A stretch of 64,000 bases of DNA from assembly GCA_030581615.1 (NCBI GenBank), contig JAKTTT010000001.1, positions 930,001-994,000 on the forward strand, given 5' to 3'. The notes beneath the pieces were generated by a model. The model was given only the letters and a program-made list of their open reading frames with translations. It was not told the origin of the DNA and made no database searches. This document shows positions 47,701-61,336 of this stretch, piece by piece (position 1 is the stretch's first letter; every line of letters starts with the position of its first letter). Both the position numbers and the translations under genes were made by a program. This DNA is from Alloascoidea africana (taxonomy: Eukaryota; Ascomycota; Alloascoideomycetes; Alloascoideales; Alloascoideaceae).

Positions 47701-50700
47701 GTGGACATTCTTTCGGGGAAACAGCTTTAAGCAGCACAGAGAAGAAATATTCTGAAGATTAATGAGACAGAGATTTTTCCTCTTAATCAGTTAATAAGAT
47801 TAACAGCCTCCTCAACTCAAGCTGAATCTATGCTTCATAGTGAATCTGTAGCTTCAACTCTCAAAGAAACCGATTTATCGAGATTTCGGCTTATCGGCAT
47901 AATTTAATGTGTCACTTCATTCTTTAAAGATAGGAACGACTGGATTGGTTTCACGATCATCACGGTTGATTTCCAGAATTAGCATATTATTCTCACCTTC
48001 AGTACAATGGAACGATGATGCAAAACAACCGTAACAAGGTGACAATAAATAACTGCTACCTGCGGTTAAAAGAGGAATAATGTTAAGGCCACAACTTGAT
48101 AAGTGGCAGTTTAGCAGGAGTTTCTTCTCGAAGTGTATCACATCGGCGAAAATACTTTCAAGGTATGGAATCTCGAGATTGCCAATAATGGAAATATATT
48201 TTGGGTTTGATTTGATTTTTTAACTCATATCTGTTTAAAAGTCATAATCTAGTGGCGATATGGTGATACTACGGTAGTTACGATGCGTACCAGCTCTGCT
48301 GGTAGTCAGCTCTGTTGATCTACAGACCTTACCCAAGCCACCCTACCAATTTTTGGAAAACTTTTGTATACTCAACATTCAGATTTACAAGTCATGATAT
48401 AAATTGGCAGCGTGATCATTTTTTAATCTCTTTTTACAATTCAATTTTTTTAATATGGTTCGGAGTGACAAGCATTCTCCGGTTAGTTTACTTTATGAAG
48501 ATTGCAAAAACTTTCTTCGTGAGATGTTTGTGATGAACGGATTTTTTATTATTTTGCTTCTAAGTTTAAAAAATGGCTGTTATAGAAAGGCTTGTAAAGT
48601 GACAGTATCAGTTTTAGGTGCTTCAGAGGCATATCGCAATAGGCAACAGAAAAATGACATTCAGTGCTTAAATAAACTCCATCAAGAGATGAATTGTTCT
48701 TATCCGATGACTAAATATTATTTCCAGTGTCCAATGATTATCTCTTTTCGAAACAAAATATCTAAAAAGTGATCTTATGGTAACGGCATGGAGAATTACA
48801 CTTTCTAACAACTCACTTTACGCTAAGCACCACCTTTTCCATCCTTTTAGGTTTTGATAAAGTTACGAGTAACCTCTAATTTTGTTGCTTTCTTTATGTT
48901 TTCATTGTTGATTTTGTGTATCACCTTCAAACGCCCAAAGTTCATTAGAAAGTGGCAGCTCTAAGAATCTGAACTGAAATGACAACAATCAATATTAACC
49001 GAACAAGAAGGGTTTGCTTCAGTAGAAAGTTTATCATCTTCTAATGAAAAATGGAGTAGTTGTTTACACTCCTTCTTCCTGATAGAGTTCTATCACCAAA
49101 GCTCTTAAAGGGGCCACCGAGTAAACTAGCATTTTTGTTCAAAGGCATAATTTACTATCACCATTAGCGAGTTCAAGTTAATTGTATTAATCTATGTTTT
49201 GGTAAGCACATTTTGAAAGTATGTATTGTGCTCTTGAAAGTGAAGTGATTTATAAGTATCGAATAATTCTTTTTTCTTTTTTGGTTGAATTTTGAGCAAG
49301 TTTTCTATCTTGCAAATTCTTGAAGGGGTTTGAAGAATCAAGGTAAGAAAGCTACATAAACATTTTTGTTCTACCACCAACCCACCATTTTTCCAAGCAC
49401 TATTCAGTCCATCTCTGCCTACCAGCATAGAGCGTTTTTGTATTCAATGCCCCATTCATGCCTATATGAGCCAAACTTCTAGAGTTTTTTGTTGCAGTTT
49501 GGCACTATTTAGATAAATCTCCGAATGATAAGCCCTATTTCAAGATATTCAGGGGAATAACGTCAAGCAATACACGAAAACTAACTTGAAAATCACTGTT
49601 ACAAATCAACTGCTGGATTTAGTATTAGCTATAGAAGATGTATACAGCTATAAACAAGACTTTTGTTTGTTAACGGACACTAATGTTCAAAATGCTAGTC
49701 AAATGGTTCAGAAGCTTCACAAAAATTCGAAGAAGTACCAGAAGTTCTTACCATCTAATAAAGACTTACAGACGGGTTAATTAAACTTTAAATCGGACTA
49801 AGGTTTCAATGGGCAGATTGGAATTATCTTTTCTTGATTATTGTGAAGCTAGTGTGTGACACAAACTTGACCCTAAGCCACCGAACGAGTCTCCCTTATT
49901 AGTGTCTACAGTTCAGTCAGACTTTTTCTAAACAGTAAAACCCCTTTTCATCCTATTCTTCGAATATTCTTTCTTCAATTGTATTCTTAAATGATGATTG
50001 TAGGTTATGAGGAACAAGTGTTTAACTAAAGATGCCAAAACTACGTTTTATTTGCTTTTATGACTTGTACAGGGTGGATAATTTCTCAACCTATTACATA
50101 CAAGTGTTGTAGTTTGTCTACATCTGCTCGCACCTTATAGCACTGTTTCAAGTCTTCTAACTATTCAAAGTCAGATTGTTTAGGGATATACAAATACAGA
50201 CTTAATAGATAAATAGTGAGGCTTGAGCATAAAATTTTCATGGGGCAAGCCGAATTGTAGTTCATTCCCTTCTTGATTATAGTCTAGAGTGTCATTTGAT
50301 AAGTAACTCCTTGTACATCTGAATATTCATGTGAAATCACAAAAGGGATGATTAGTATATTTCGAAGAAGTGGTAAGTGATACGCTGGTTAAAGACAGGA
50401 AAGCAGCTTAGTAAGTTACTTGAAGATAACTACCTACTCCCATCTTTTTTCTCTTTACTGGCCACTGTTAATACGAGATTATCATAACCAAACGATCAAA
50501 TTGGAATCGATATTTTTTTGTTCCGATAAAAGTAAAGAATGTTTATGTTTAAATGAGTGACAAAGCCGTCAGTATTTATGTTCTTTTCTCCATTTTTTCT
50601 CTGGCAGTTTTGACAAGTTCTCTTTATACAACACAATGATTTCTTTACTTTTGCAAAATTTTAGAGTCTATCCAATAATCGAGACTGGCTTTTAAATACC

Positions 50701-53700
50701 TAAAGTTATTCTACAAACCGACATTCACTAATTGCTTTTTGTGGAATGAATATTAGCACATAGGTCGAAAATTGCAATTTGCAAGCCTGTTCTTTCTAAA
50801 GCGTTCAAAGCCTGTTAAGAGCTCACATTGTAAATGAATAGTTGATCAATCTACAAAATTTGAACGCTATCTCAAATTTGTCATCCTAGTAGTTAGATGA
50901 TGATATCCGTTTATACTTCCTGAACTCAAACCATTGGCCTTCTCAAGGTTTGCACTTTAACTGGGGATATATTCAAGAGCTTGCTTGAAGGATTCCAGCT
51001 AATAACTACTCTTTTTCGCACTTTCAAAGTATTTTTGAGAGTACTACAAGACCAAGCCTTGAGGACACATGGAGCAGAATGCAATCGACATATAAAGGTG
51101 ATACTTGTAAAAACAGTTTAGGTAATATGTATTCATAGAACATCCAACAATGGTTTCTTTTGATAACAATAACAGCTTGCTCCTGAGTTTGACTTTTGAA
51201 ATGATTCCTATATCGCTCACCATTACAAACGGCGATTGTAGTCTTAAAGAGTATCTTTTCTTGATTTCTTCTTCATAGGCATTACCAACCTTATGGCATG
51301 AGGCGATATATCAAGGTTTACTTGATAAAAATGAACTCCTTCTTTAATGCATAGAAGTGTATTAGTTTGCCTAATTCTCAAGTTCAGTAGTGTGGCCAAT
51401 ATTAAGCATTATTTTTGAATTTGGCTATTCCTTGTAGACCGAAAACTCTGGGTTGACTCAACTGTGTTTGAAGAAAAATTTCCATCCACTTTTACTTCCA
51501 TCCAAAAGATTTTACTTGGCCTCGAAACGCTTAAAGTCGACAACTCCATTATAATAAATAAACAAACTGGGTAACTGGTAAATTCAACAATTTCTCGTTA
51601 TAAGATCAGACAAGGTTAAACCTAATATAGGCTTTGCAAGCCGAATTTATAGGGACATAAACTTGAGGAGATCTTTCAAACGAAGAACCTCATTCAGTTT
51701 TACAGCATAGTGTATGTCGAAAAATACTTTCAGACTATTGATGGCTTCAGTTTTTGAAGCAAAGGATGATCAGATAATGATGCTCTAGCATCTTCTTAAA
51801 GGACTGCTCATTTTAATTGTTATAACACCAGCGCTCAAGAATGTATGTTCTTCTCCTAACTGATTTTCCTCCCCTCTTCTCCACTCTGCGTCTGAACTCT
51901 CTTTCAACAGGACGGTAGGACGAACTCTTAAGTGCTAAAATAGTTGTTTCAACAAAAGTTCTATATTAATCAGGCGAGTGAATGGAATATGGCGACAAGA
52001 ATAAAAGTCTCAAACTAAATCTCAAAACCGCCAGCCAATTATATCAAATACTATCTAAATGTCTCGGAAATGATTCAACTGCTTTTACTGATACCCAACT
52101 TCTATAGGCTCTAATATTCTAGCTGAGATGATGCTGTTGGCAGGGGATCTAAACAGAGAGCTATATTTCATGAGAGAATACTCGGTTGGACATGAAGATC
52201 CAGTCAACAGTTGCTTTTCCAAAAGAGTATCTGATCATGACAATAACCTATCATTATCGATCGAATTATAATACAAGTATTGGAAATAAGAGAATGATAT
52301 ATAGGCTCTTTTGCTGCAACTTTTGGGCATAGTCATAGAGAAATCGGAAGCAAATAGTAGGTCTATATAGCATAGCTTACTAGCCATAGCAAAACGTTAA
52401 GAAAGGAAACCATCATCCTCCAACTTCAACAGCTTGCGCTTCTTAAGCATAAGTTTGCCTCGTCTGTTTAATAGATTTACCATGGCTAAAATAATTACAT
52501 TCAATGGACACTTGTTCAAATACTCAGGAAAAGGTACACCTTAGAAGACACCTTAGGTGCGTTTTACTAATGTAGTAGCAAGGACGTGAGTAAGAAACAC
52601 ATGGACAGCTTCACCCTTTTCATCTCTACTCTTCAGTTAGGATGAACGGTAATTAGCAAGACAATACTCTTTCAAATCAAAACACAAACAGAAGAGCTTC
52701 TTCAAAATTTTAAAGTTCAATCTCTTTCATCTTTTTTTGTAATGAAAATCCACTGTCAACCTCTTCTCCCCGACGCTCCCCTCCACCACCTATACTGTGA
52801 ACTCTATGAAACTGATAATTGACATTCAAGTTACAGAACAAAATACTCATTCTTACATTTTTCAAGAATGACTATATGGACGAAACGGTGAATTAGTCTA
52901 CTAGTTTGCGAGCTGACTGTTGCGTCCCAAAGAGTCATACCATTATACAACTTCTACGCGGAGTCATTGTAGTGAGCTTTTTGAATGTTTTCCGGCGAGA
53001 ATGATACAAGATTTTACATTTTTACTCAGAGCGCATATTGCGTTGCAATAAAATCGCTCCATCAGTTCAGGCCGAAACCGCTCCTGGTAGTTGTAAGTTG
53101 GACGTCAGAGGTCTTATACACGAAGAGGCGCATTTTCAATCATCTATAAGGATCTAATCTATATTGGAGATAACAAATAGAGCATAGAATCTTAAGGGAT
53201 TAAGGATTAGGGACCGCTGGTTGAGGCATTTTAAGGAGTATTTGCCATAACCTAAGGAACAATAAGCCGGAGTTTGCCTTTTTTGTCTCCTCTAGCTACA
53301 ATTTAGAACTATAATTTAAGGGGCTTTTAGAAAAGGAAGTTACTTCTCAAATTCTCATAAAGTATGATACCAAATCTTGGTAATTAGATAGTGATCAAGA
53401 CCTCGGCAAGATTAACCAAAAGAAGGCAACAAAGCAGAAGAATAGTTGATTTGGAGTTTGTAACCTAACAAGTCCCAACCCGAGAAATTATGAGAATATT
53501 AGTGAGATATATTTAAAGCCTGATTAATCAGTTTCAATTGATTAGAGAGATTTTTGTGACCAATATCGTAAGATACAGTTGGTCTATGGCGAAATAGAGT
53601 ATCCATTTCTTGAAGGCTATGTATTAAGCAATGCTACTAAGTCTCTGTAGCAAAAGTAACTTCATCTTTCAATAGTTCTTCTTAGTTTGAATCATAGTTA

Positions 53701-56700
53701 GTTAAATTTTTATTTGGTATGTGGTCAGAGCATAAAAGGGTCAGGGTTGCTGGAGAAGGGAGTTTCGTTGTAATAAATTGCACCTTGAAATTTCTTTCTA
53801 ACCTCTATCAAATCTAACAACCTGATACCAACTCCCACACAGAGCAAATAAACGGGTAATATAAATAATACCTAAGCATTTATAATTGGTGGGAGGATTC
53901 TATACTTGTACCTTTTTTAATGACCGAGTTTGAAGGCATCGGAGCTTACTGAGAGCATTTTCAACAGCAATAGAACTTGATACTTAACCTTTGCCATTCG
54001 ATAAAGAACAAGATTATGTATGCTGAATCTTTGCCTTAGCTACAATATTGTTGTATAATACCCAATTTTTAATTCATAAACTTACCCAGAGCCACTCAAA
54101 GTGAGGCAAATACCTGTAAATCATTAAGCTGTTGCAAATAAAGAAAGTCGTTTTGGTCTCAACTAAAACCATCGGTCCCAATGCTAAAGAAATCCAAATA
54201 TCCCTAGTGTTTACAGTGAATGGTAACTTTCTAAGCCAACTTACTTTTCTGAAAGACAGATTTCCAGTTCTACCATCTTAGAAAAGAGTCACACTAGTCT
54301 TCGTTTGTTACTTACGTCTTTTATGAATCAAATAGTTGAAGTCTTTCAAAGCGAACTATTACAAGAATGACGATCTTTATCATTAAGAAGTTGCAACTAT
54401 CCCAGAAAGTCACACTCTTTCTTTCTTGATCGGTTTTGGGTTCACAGGATTCAGCCATCAAAGTAAAGGGAGTTGCTAATTACTTAGAACCCAATGAAAC
54501 TTTATGGATTAGCTATGCAAAATATCATGATGTTCTAAAAGCTTTTAAACAAGCTATTGCAGGTATTCGTTTGCTTCGTATTTGTTGGAAACTCAAAAGA
54601 TTCGTCAAGATATCTTTTGTCTGTTTTACTTGAAATTATTCTTGGACGTTGCTATACAAACACACCCCCTAATTCGTCGCTTTGGGTCATGAAACAAAAA
54701 CTTTACTATTTGTATCCATCTTCAATCGACGAATATTTATATGAATCGTGTAAATGCTTTTAGCAAAGTTTTATCATTAAAGTAAATATCTATGAAATTT
54801 AATTAAAAGACACTGTATTTTGTTTCTAACATTCATTAAACGAGTTTGACGAAGGTGCAAAGCCGCAAAGAATGTGAGGTTTTAAAGCCAAGTTTAACAT
54901 TCCGCTTCCAAATTCTTGTTTATATGTTCTTTCCATTTCCTATCCTTTATAGGTGTTCTAAGTAAACATTCTGTGCGCAAATTGTCCCAAATACTTCCTC
55001 TTAACCAGCGCAATTGCCAGATGTACTTATCTGCTATTCATTTGGACAGGTTAATGCATGGTAAGCTTTTATCTGGAAAGTTTGAATGATTAGGATGAGA
55101 GTTGAAGATCTATCTCTAACGTAGCATGGTATTTAGCTACTTTCATGAGATTTTCTGTTGGAACTCAAGGTTTCAACTTAAGATGGTATCGCACTGTTTA
55201 AGCACAGATTTTTGCTGGTGCTATTTTTCTGAGTCGTGAACATCGTGATTTCAAAGACGTCTCTATTCCACACTTGAGCAAAGATCTCGAGTTTCATAAC
55301 CGATTTGTTGATTGTTGGCGATCATTTTCTGGCACAAGATAATGACTGTTTGTAGATCAGTTAGTAGTCTCTCCAGTGAAATGAACTGTACAATTGAGAA
55401 ATTCACAGTCCTAAACAGCTTTGAAATAAACAAAAGAAAAGGGATTAAAGGAGTCGTAGTACTTATTCCTGGGTATTCTTTTAGAGCCAGTCCGATAATC
55501 TGTTCCCCTTTCACAAGAGCCAGAAACCGAAGAGAATCAGTAAAAGACAATAGTCTAAGAAAACAGGCAATCAAAATTCATATAGAATAACGTATAGTGA
55601 CATCGGTTTGACAGACAATCTCAGAGATATACAAAGGCGTCAACAGTCATTCTTGTTTAAGATGAGCTTGTGAAGTTGACTTACTGTAGCATGCTGAGTT
55701 TTTCCCTCCACTACTGCTTGGAAGCATCCTTGGCTCGTTCCCCTTCTGACTGCTACATAAACAATGAGATATTAAAGTGTAGCTTGAATATGACTACTTA
55801 ACAAGACGGGTCTAATGAAATGTTCACAAGAGGTTTTTTAATACCGCTATGGTCATAGTATGGCTGATATCAGACGGAATTTTCATCTCTGAAGGCATTA
55901 CTTTTCTTGACATGTTCTGGTTTGGTCAGCCTTTTGTGCCTGGAATAATGATACCATCATCAGGTAATTCTCTATCCCATTTCTACAATTCTGGAAAGGT
56001 TGTTCAATCTCGAGAACCAGTATTTGAACGACCGAGCATGTTTTAGACAATCTTTTGCCGGCGTCATGTTTATTACAAAACGATCAACAAAGAGAGCTCT
56101 GAGATACCATTACTATTTATTAGGTTATCAATCATAGTTTTCTATCCTTTTCGATCTACTGATATTTTCAGAAAAGATATTTAAACACTAAATGTTTGAT
56201 ATTGACTTCTTGTAAAGTCAGAGTGATACCTCCAGAGCACGATAATTTTGATTTAGGAGGGAAACCAGATACGATTTCCAATCTGGTAATAGTTTGCTAA
56301 TCTTGGACAGAAATGATCTTAATAACTAATGTGTAGAAACATTGCCCATCAGGAATTTATCAAAGAAAATAATCCAGAAAGCTTTACATCACAGATGCTA
56401 ATGATCAAAAAGGGTATTCAAATATAGCCCTTTATTTATCTCATCTAATTCGCAACGCAGCAAAATTAGCTATACTTGGAGGATCTGCCATAACCACTCC
56501 TAAATTGTCAGCGAATGGGAAAGTTATCTGAAAGCTTGACTTTCATCAGTTAGCAGAAACGTGCAAACTAGCAAGCTCGGCATAATTTGAAGTACAATTT
56601 CGCAATAGGCTAATTCTGCCACTTTTTCCACATTTCATATTCACAGTGTATATTATTGTAGTGACGATTCATCTATTGAAACCATCTTAATAAACTTAAT

Positions 56701-57299
56701 TGTTTGGTAAATAAGCGTACGATTCTTGGACAAGAGACAACGGGCCGAAGTCGCAAAAATGATTCTCTTTTCTATTTTGGTTGGAGAGATTCGGGGCATG
56801 AACCAGACGACTTTTCTGATGGTCCGGGTGCCAATTCTAGGGGAAATGCGGGCTGGAGTGAATCTTTGATATTATACTATGCGCTAAATTTTTTGGCCCG
56901 ACCCGATAAAAAAAATATAATAAAAACTCATTGGGACCAAATATCAAGCTGCTTTTTGGGAAGAGCGCTGATTGCGAAACTTGGGCAAATGTCCCACTTA
57001 CCCTAACTCAATTCGTTGAACATATACAATCAGAGATATTAATCGTCTCGTGCTTTGCTGCTTGACCAACAATTTAATTTACATAGATTCCTTTAAGAGA
57101 CATTAATTTTCCCCGCCAACTTTGAATTTTGGTATGTATTTAAAACCTATTGATCATATCTTGTACACTTCATGGCAGAAGCGATCAAATGAATTGTAAA
57201 TAATATCGCTTTTCGATGTGGCTATTTCCAAACTCGTTTTGTCTATGATCATATTCCCAATGCTCGCCAGTTTCAGGAGAATTATGAATTCTTGTACTA

Positions 57300-58310
57300 G
57301 TTGGGGTAGATAGAGTTGAATGGTAAAATCTCGTCTCTCTCCCCTTTTGTTATTTTAAGCAATTGGCATTTCTCCGTCCTGTGTCGAACCGGATCTGACC
57401 ACTTCGCGATATGGGCCAAAGGAGGGAAACCCAAGACCGCTTGAGCGAATTCATGAACATAAATTTCACATTGATGAGAACTTCCACGCAGCAAAAACCA
57501 CGCCTACTTGTCCCCTCCTTTTGCCAAGGCCTTGGCCGCGCTACTAGAATAGTGGTAAGCCGTCATTTTCGTATATTTAACGATGAGCAAAGGGAGCGGT
57601 TTTCATTTACATGCACCCCTAAGACGCTGATTATGGGCGGCCGCCGTATGCTTCCGATGACTAGTCGGGGAAAAAAACCTTAGTTTTTTCTCACACACTG
57701 CGGGAGCACTAGAACCTTTTTTTTTCTTCTGTCGCTGTGGCGGGCGTAAAGACGCAGGTTTACAAAGCGTACCAATCACTTTTTTTTACTCGCAGCTTTG
57801 GGCTTCGGATGATATTGGAGGTGGCAGTTCCGAAATGACGAGCAGCTTGGATTTTCCGATTTGCTGGGAGACGGAAATTGGAGTCTCTACATCTCTGGAA
57901 ACTAGCCTGCTTGATTGCATGATGAAGCAAAATGGGCTTTGTAATAAGCTCCTTCTTTTACGATCGACCCGCTACGCATAAGGAACACTCCAGATAGAGC
58001 TAGGGGAAAGAATAAACACGTTCGTGACTATTGTGCAGAGCTTTTCCATTCTCCAAGGACTACATGTGTCAGAAAAGAACCAAGTTCATCGTATCTGAAC
58101 ATCCTAGAAAAAACAGTTCTACGAAGATCTCGATGTTTAGACCAATCCTTGAAAGTGAGCTCAACAGTGTCGTGAGCAAACTGCGGCGTCTCAGTTACCA
58201 CTTTCACACGTCATCCCCAATGCCAATAACAACGGACGAGAACTTTTCCTTCGATCCGTGGCCGGTGCACGATGCTGCCTTTGAGTGCCACAAATTGGAA
58301 TGACAGAGGC
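57300..58310. other. GC-richer island within the desert
   Basis: About 1 kb differs from the surroundings in being GC-richer and in holding three overlapping open frames on the plus strand: 57411-57683 (90 codons), 57661-57981 (106 residues, no ATG in its first half) and 58031-58303 (90 codons). The middle frame reads SQLWASDDIGGGSSEMTSSL then DFPICWETEIGVSTSLETSL. None has a recognisable domain. The compositional contrast is plain to the eye; whether this was ever a gene is unknown. Confidence 0.35.
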
Positions 58311-60380
58311 TTTTAGTTAAAATTGCTCCCAGATTTATGCGTACAATCAATCATATACCAGTCAACTATTTAGAAATTGTCCAGAATATTCATTTGGAAG
58401 AGCATCACACAGCTAGGAATTATTTCCATTTTATTGCGATCAATCCATCCTAAAGGCACCTAGAACATGGCAGCCCCAGTATTATCTTATTGCTCTAAAG
58501 GCCATAATTTTAATTCTGTGTTAAAACAGTTTCATTGGTATTGGATAGAAGGGTTTTGGACCCATCTTGGCGAGTGGTTACAGCGTTCAGGTAGCGATCC
58601 AGCTAAGACGCTGATCCAACTTCTGGAAAACGCGTGGCATGTTTGATCGTAATGGAGATTGATCCAATATCCTATCATGCTTGAATCATTATCGCCCAGG
58701 AAATGCTATACCAGAGTTCTATTAGATATCTGGGAAACCAAGCGTTTGCTACAGTAAATCAGTGGAGAATATCTATTGTCCCATACTTGGTCCAAACGGA
58801 AATAAATAGAGAGTTAGTTGAATATACAGTCAAGCTTGTAGATCATTACTACAGATTCACTTAAGTTAAATACAACAGATAAGAGACACCTAATTTGCTA
58901 TGATTTTTGGAATCGAATCGAATTCGCAAAAAAGATATATCTTTGAGCCCGTTAAGACGATCCATAGATATCTAAAAATATTTGAAAATTCTTCGGTGTT
59001 TGGTTCTGAGACTCTGTGAAATGAATTGTAGAGTGAGCTTTTGACTAGCTATTGTGTGCTATTTCATGTTCTTGAGAAACAGCTTATGGCCTAGACTGAA
59101 CTTGTCTTCAAATAAAAGTCTAAATTTCAAGGGGTATTATTATATTCTCAAAGGTGGCAAATTGTTGACAATGATCAAAAGTTCCTCTGGATAATACAGC
59201 TCTTCTGAACTGGCATTACTTTCCAAGACTTGTAAATGAAGGATATCTAGATATTGATCTTTTAAAAGTGTTCAGGGAGTGATATCTTTTTTCTCGGTTA
59301 TCGCGTTGAGAAACAAAAGCTCTGGTAGTATTCTTTTGCTCTACCCAAGTTTGAGATGGCTCGGAGTCTATGAATAGTTAGCACACCTGACGAAGTGGAC
59401 TCGACATATGAAGCCAAGCTAGCTTTGTGGTATAACAACAAGTTGATGTATTTTCAATGGTAGTTTGATCAAAAGGTATCCTCGTCTAGGGATTAGAAAG
59501 CAAGAAACAATGATAGAATGTGGTTTGCTTCATGGGCCGAAAGGCTTTGAGCATACTGACATCGCTTGCACATAGAACATGGCATCTCGTAGTTTTCACT
59601 TCAAGATACAAGAAGAGAAATGAATAGTTGGAGTAAACAAAAGTGAAAAAGCAGATCCTTAGTGACTTTGTTGATTGCATGGATGCAAGCGATTATTACA
59701 TAGAGAACAAGGATGATAAGAACAGCACCTTTCATATAAATACGGCTGGAGCCAAGGAGATGTCAATAGGCGAGGACTGGGGTCAAGAGACTAGGGCAAG
59801 GAAGGTTTTGCTTCTGTAGTGAAAGAAACCAGGAGTGGGAAACAGAAGTGTGTCTCATCTACAGCACTTCCAACTCTGAGTTTGTGCACCCTCAGCCTTT
59901 TTAAAATCTTGTACTTTTTTCTTCCTTCTTTAACTCTTCATCTGATAGAAGCAAACAGGGAGCAAGAAAATAGCGACCGCTATACTTCATTTCAGCTCAA
60001 ACAGAACATAGCATTGTATTTCTTCGCGTTTAAATGTTTCACAGCTTTAGACAACTGAAGCAACTCTCAACCTCTCCAAGCTCAGTGAGCGCACGAGCCA
60101 TAACCTTGAACAACAATCTTTCTCTTGCAGAGGAGACAAATATTGTGCAGGCGATGGAGGACTTTCTTTATGCGTAGCTCAAAGAAAGATTTCCAAGTGT
60201 TTCTCGCTCTATCCTTATTGAATGGTTTGTTAATTGCTTCTGGCTGTAAAATACAACAACGTTCTTTCCTCACAAGGCTCCAAAGCACAGACTAAATGAT
60301 TTATTAAAAACCAACATATTCACAAATCTCATATCTATCACTCTTAGATCTGCTTTAGCCCTTAAAGTCTCTGAAACCCC

Positions 60381-60692
60381 GTGCTTTCTTTACATCTTTC
60401 TCCATTGCAAACTCTCTTATTCTATATCAGGAAAAGGAACGATCCGTATCCTAACAGTAATCTTTTGACTGAAACAGCTACACAGCTTCAAATATGCGTT
60501 TCTATGTTCTCTGATAACTTTGAACTATACATTCAAAACAGTTCAGGCTTGCTAAGAGAATCCAAATACTCGCGATTCCAACACACTTTTACTAAACTTG
60601 CCCAACGATTAGACCCATTGACCCCAAACCTTTCTCTGTTTAAACGTTATGGAAAAGAGAAACATCCCAAATTCTATTCTTTCAAGCAATAA
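60381..60692 (+). other. Open frame of 103 codons, doubtful gene
   Basis: The frame encodes a mostly helical-looking peptide (TETATQLQICVSMFSDNFEL, then SKYSRFQHTFTKLAQRLDPL) that ends before a pyrimidine-poor, A-rich stretch. It is the last frame before the SEG1-like gene and converges on it. I know no homologue, and its length is compatible with chance. Confidence 0.22.
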
Positions 60693-61190
60693 AATAGACA
60701 TAAAAGTACATGCACCCTTCGTTGAATTCTTTACTTCCCTAAATTGAAACAACAAAAACCCAATCTTGCCAGTACTCTTGTCTAAAAGTGCTCAGACGTT
60801 CAATCTTTACTAGCTCGACCTTCAAACAACAGTGTTTATCCGAACAAACTACTAGTCTTTGAAAACAAGAGTCTACAAGTTATTCAACTTCAACTACTAA
60901 AGAATCTATTTAATATACCCTGTTCAACAAATGGAAGGAGCTCAACTGGAGCAAACAGAAGTGGCTAAAAATAAAAAAAGCGCTTCCTGTGAATGAGGTA
61001 AAAATTATTAATTGGTTATATGCTTGTACTGACAAATTAATTAAAACTAAGGGTATTTTTCTGTTAACTTCGTAACAATTTTGCGGTTCAAAATGAATTT
61101 AAAACTTGCGAATAAGCCAGAGAAAAGAGTCCAAATCAAACGTAATAAAAGAATCCAAAAATTCCAAAAGAAATGAAAAGAACAACAAAA

Positions 61191-61194
61191 AATA

Positions 61195-61225
<31 letters not shown>

Positions 61226-61246
61226 TTAATTGATGATGATGATGAT
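61191..61246 (+). repeat. TAA and GAT trinucleotide microsatellites
   Basis: A run of TAA/ATA repeats (61191-61229) is followed directly by GAT repeats (61232-61246). They lie 90-150 bases beyond the stop codon of the SEG1-like gene, probably in its 3' untranslated region. Confidence 0.85.
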
Positions 61247-61336
61247 CTGTCGTGAACTCAATTGCAGAAAACATGATGAGTGAGACCCCTTTCCGTGAAA
61301 AAAAAAAGAAGTCACACAGCGGGTTACAAAAAGCAA

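Larger units (their letters stand above)
25346..61336. other. Gene desert of about 35 kb
   Basis: No gene in this stretch can be supported. Base composition is AT-rich throughout. Open frames of 60-130 codons are scattered on both strands, mostly unrelated to each other, without recognisable domains. At roughly 7 stops per 100 codons, dozens of such frames are expected by chance in 35 kb, and one or so of about 120 codons. The longest are 28601-28999 (-, 132 codons), 44354-44713 (-, 119 codons), 48455-48772 (+, 105 codons), 55263-55574 (-, 103 codons) and 60381-60692 (+, 103 codons). I see no reverse transcriptase, integrase or transposase motifs, no tRNA, no long tandem array and no telomere-like repeat. 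Distinct items are listed separately. Pericentromeric or other silent chromatin is a reasonable but unproven reading. Confidence 0.6.

Noticed and set aside
54781-56700. Nuclear copy of mitochondrial DNA suggested by the AT-rich sequence
   Set aside because: No mitochondrial protein, tRNA or rRNA sequence could be recognised; low GC alone is not evidence.
57380-57410. GGTTCGA on the minus strand, like a tRNA T-loop
   Set aside because: The flanking bases do not form a T-stem and no other tRNA arm is present. A similar candidate near 38755 failed for the same reason.
25346-61336. Retroelement or DNA-transposon remnants in the desert
   Set aside because: I looked through the translated frames for reverse transcriptase, integrase, capsid and transposase signatures and saw none; very decayed copies cannot be excluded by eye.
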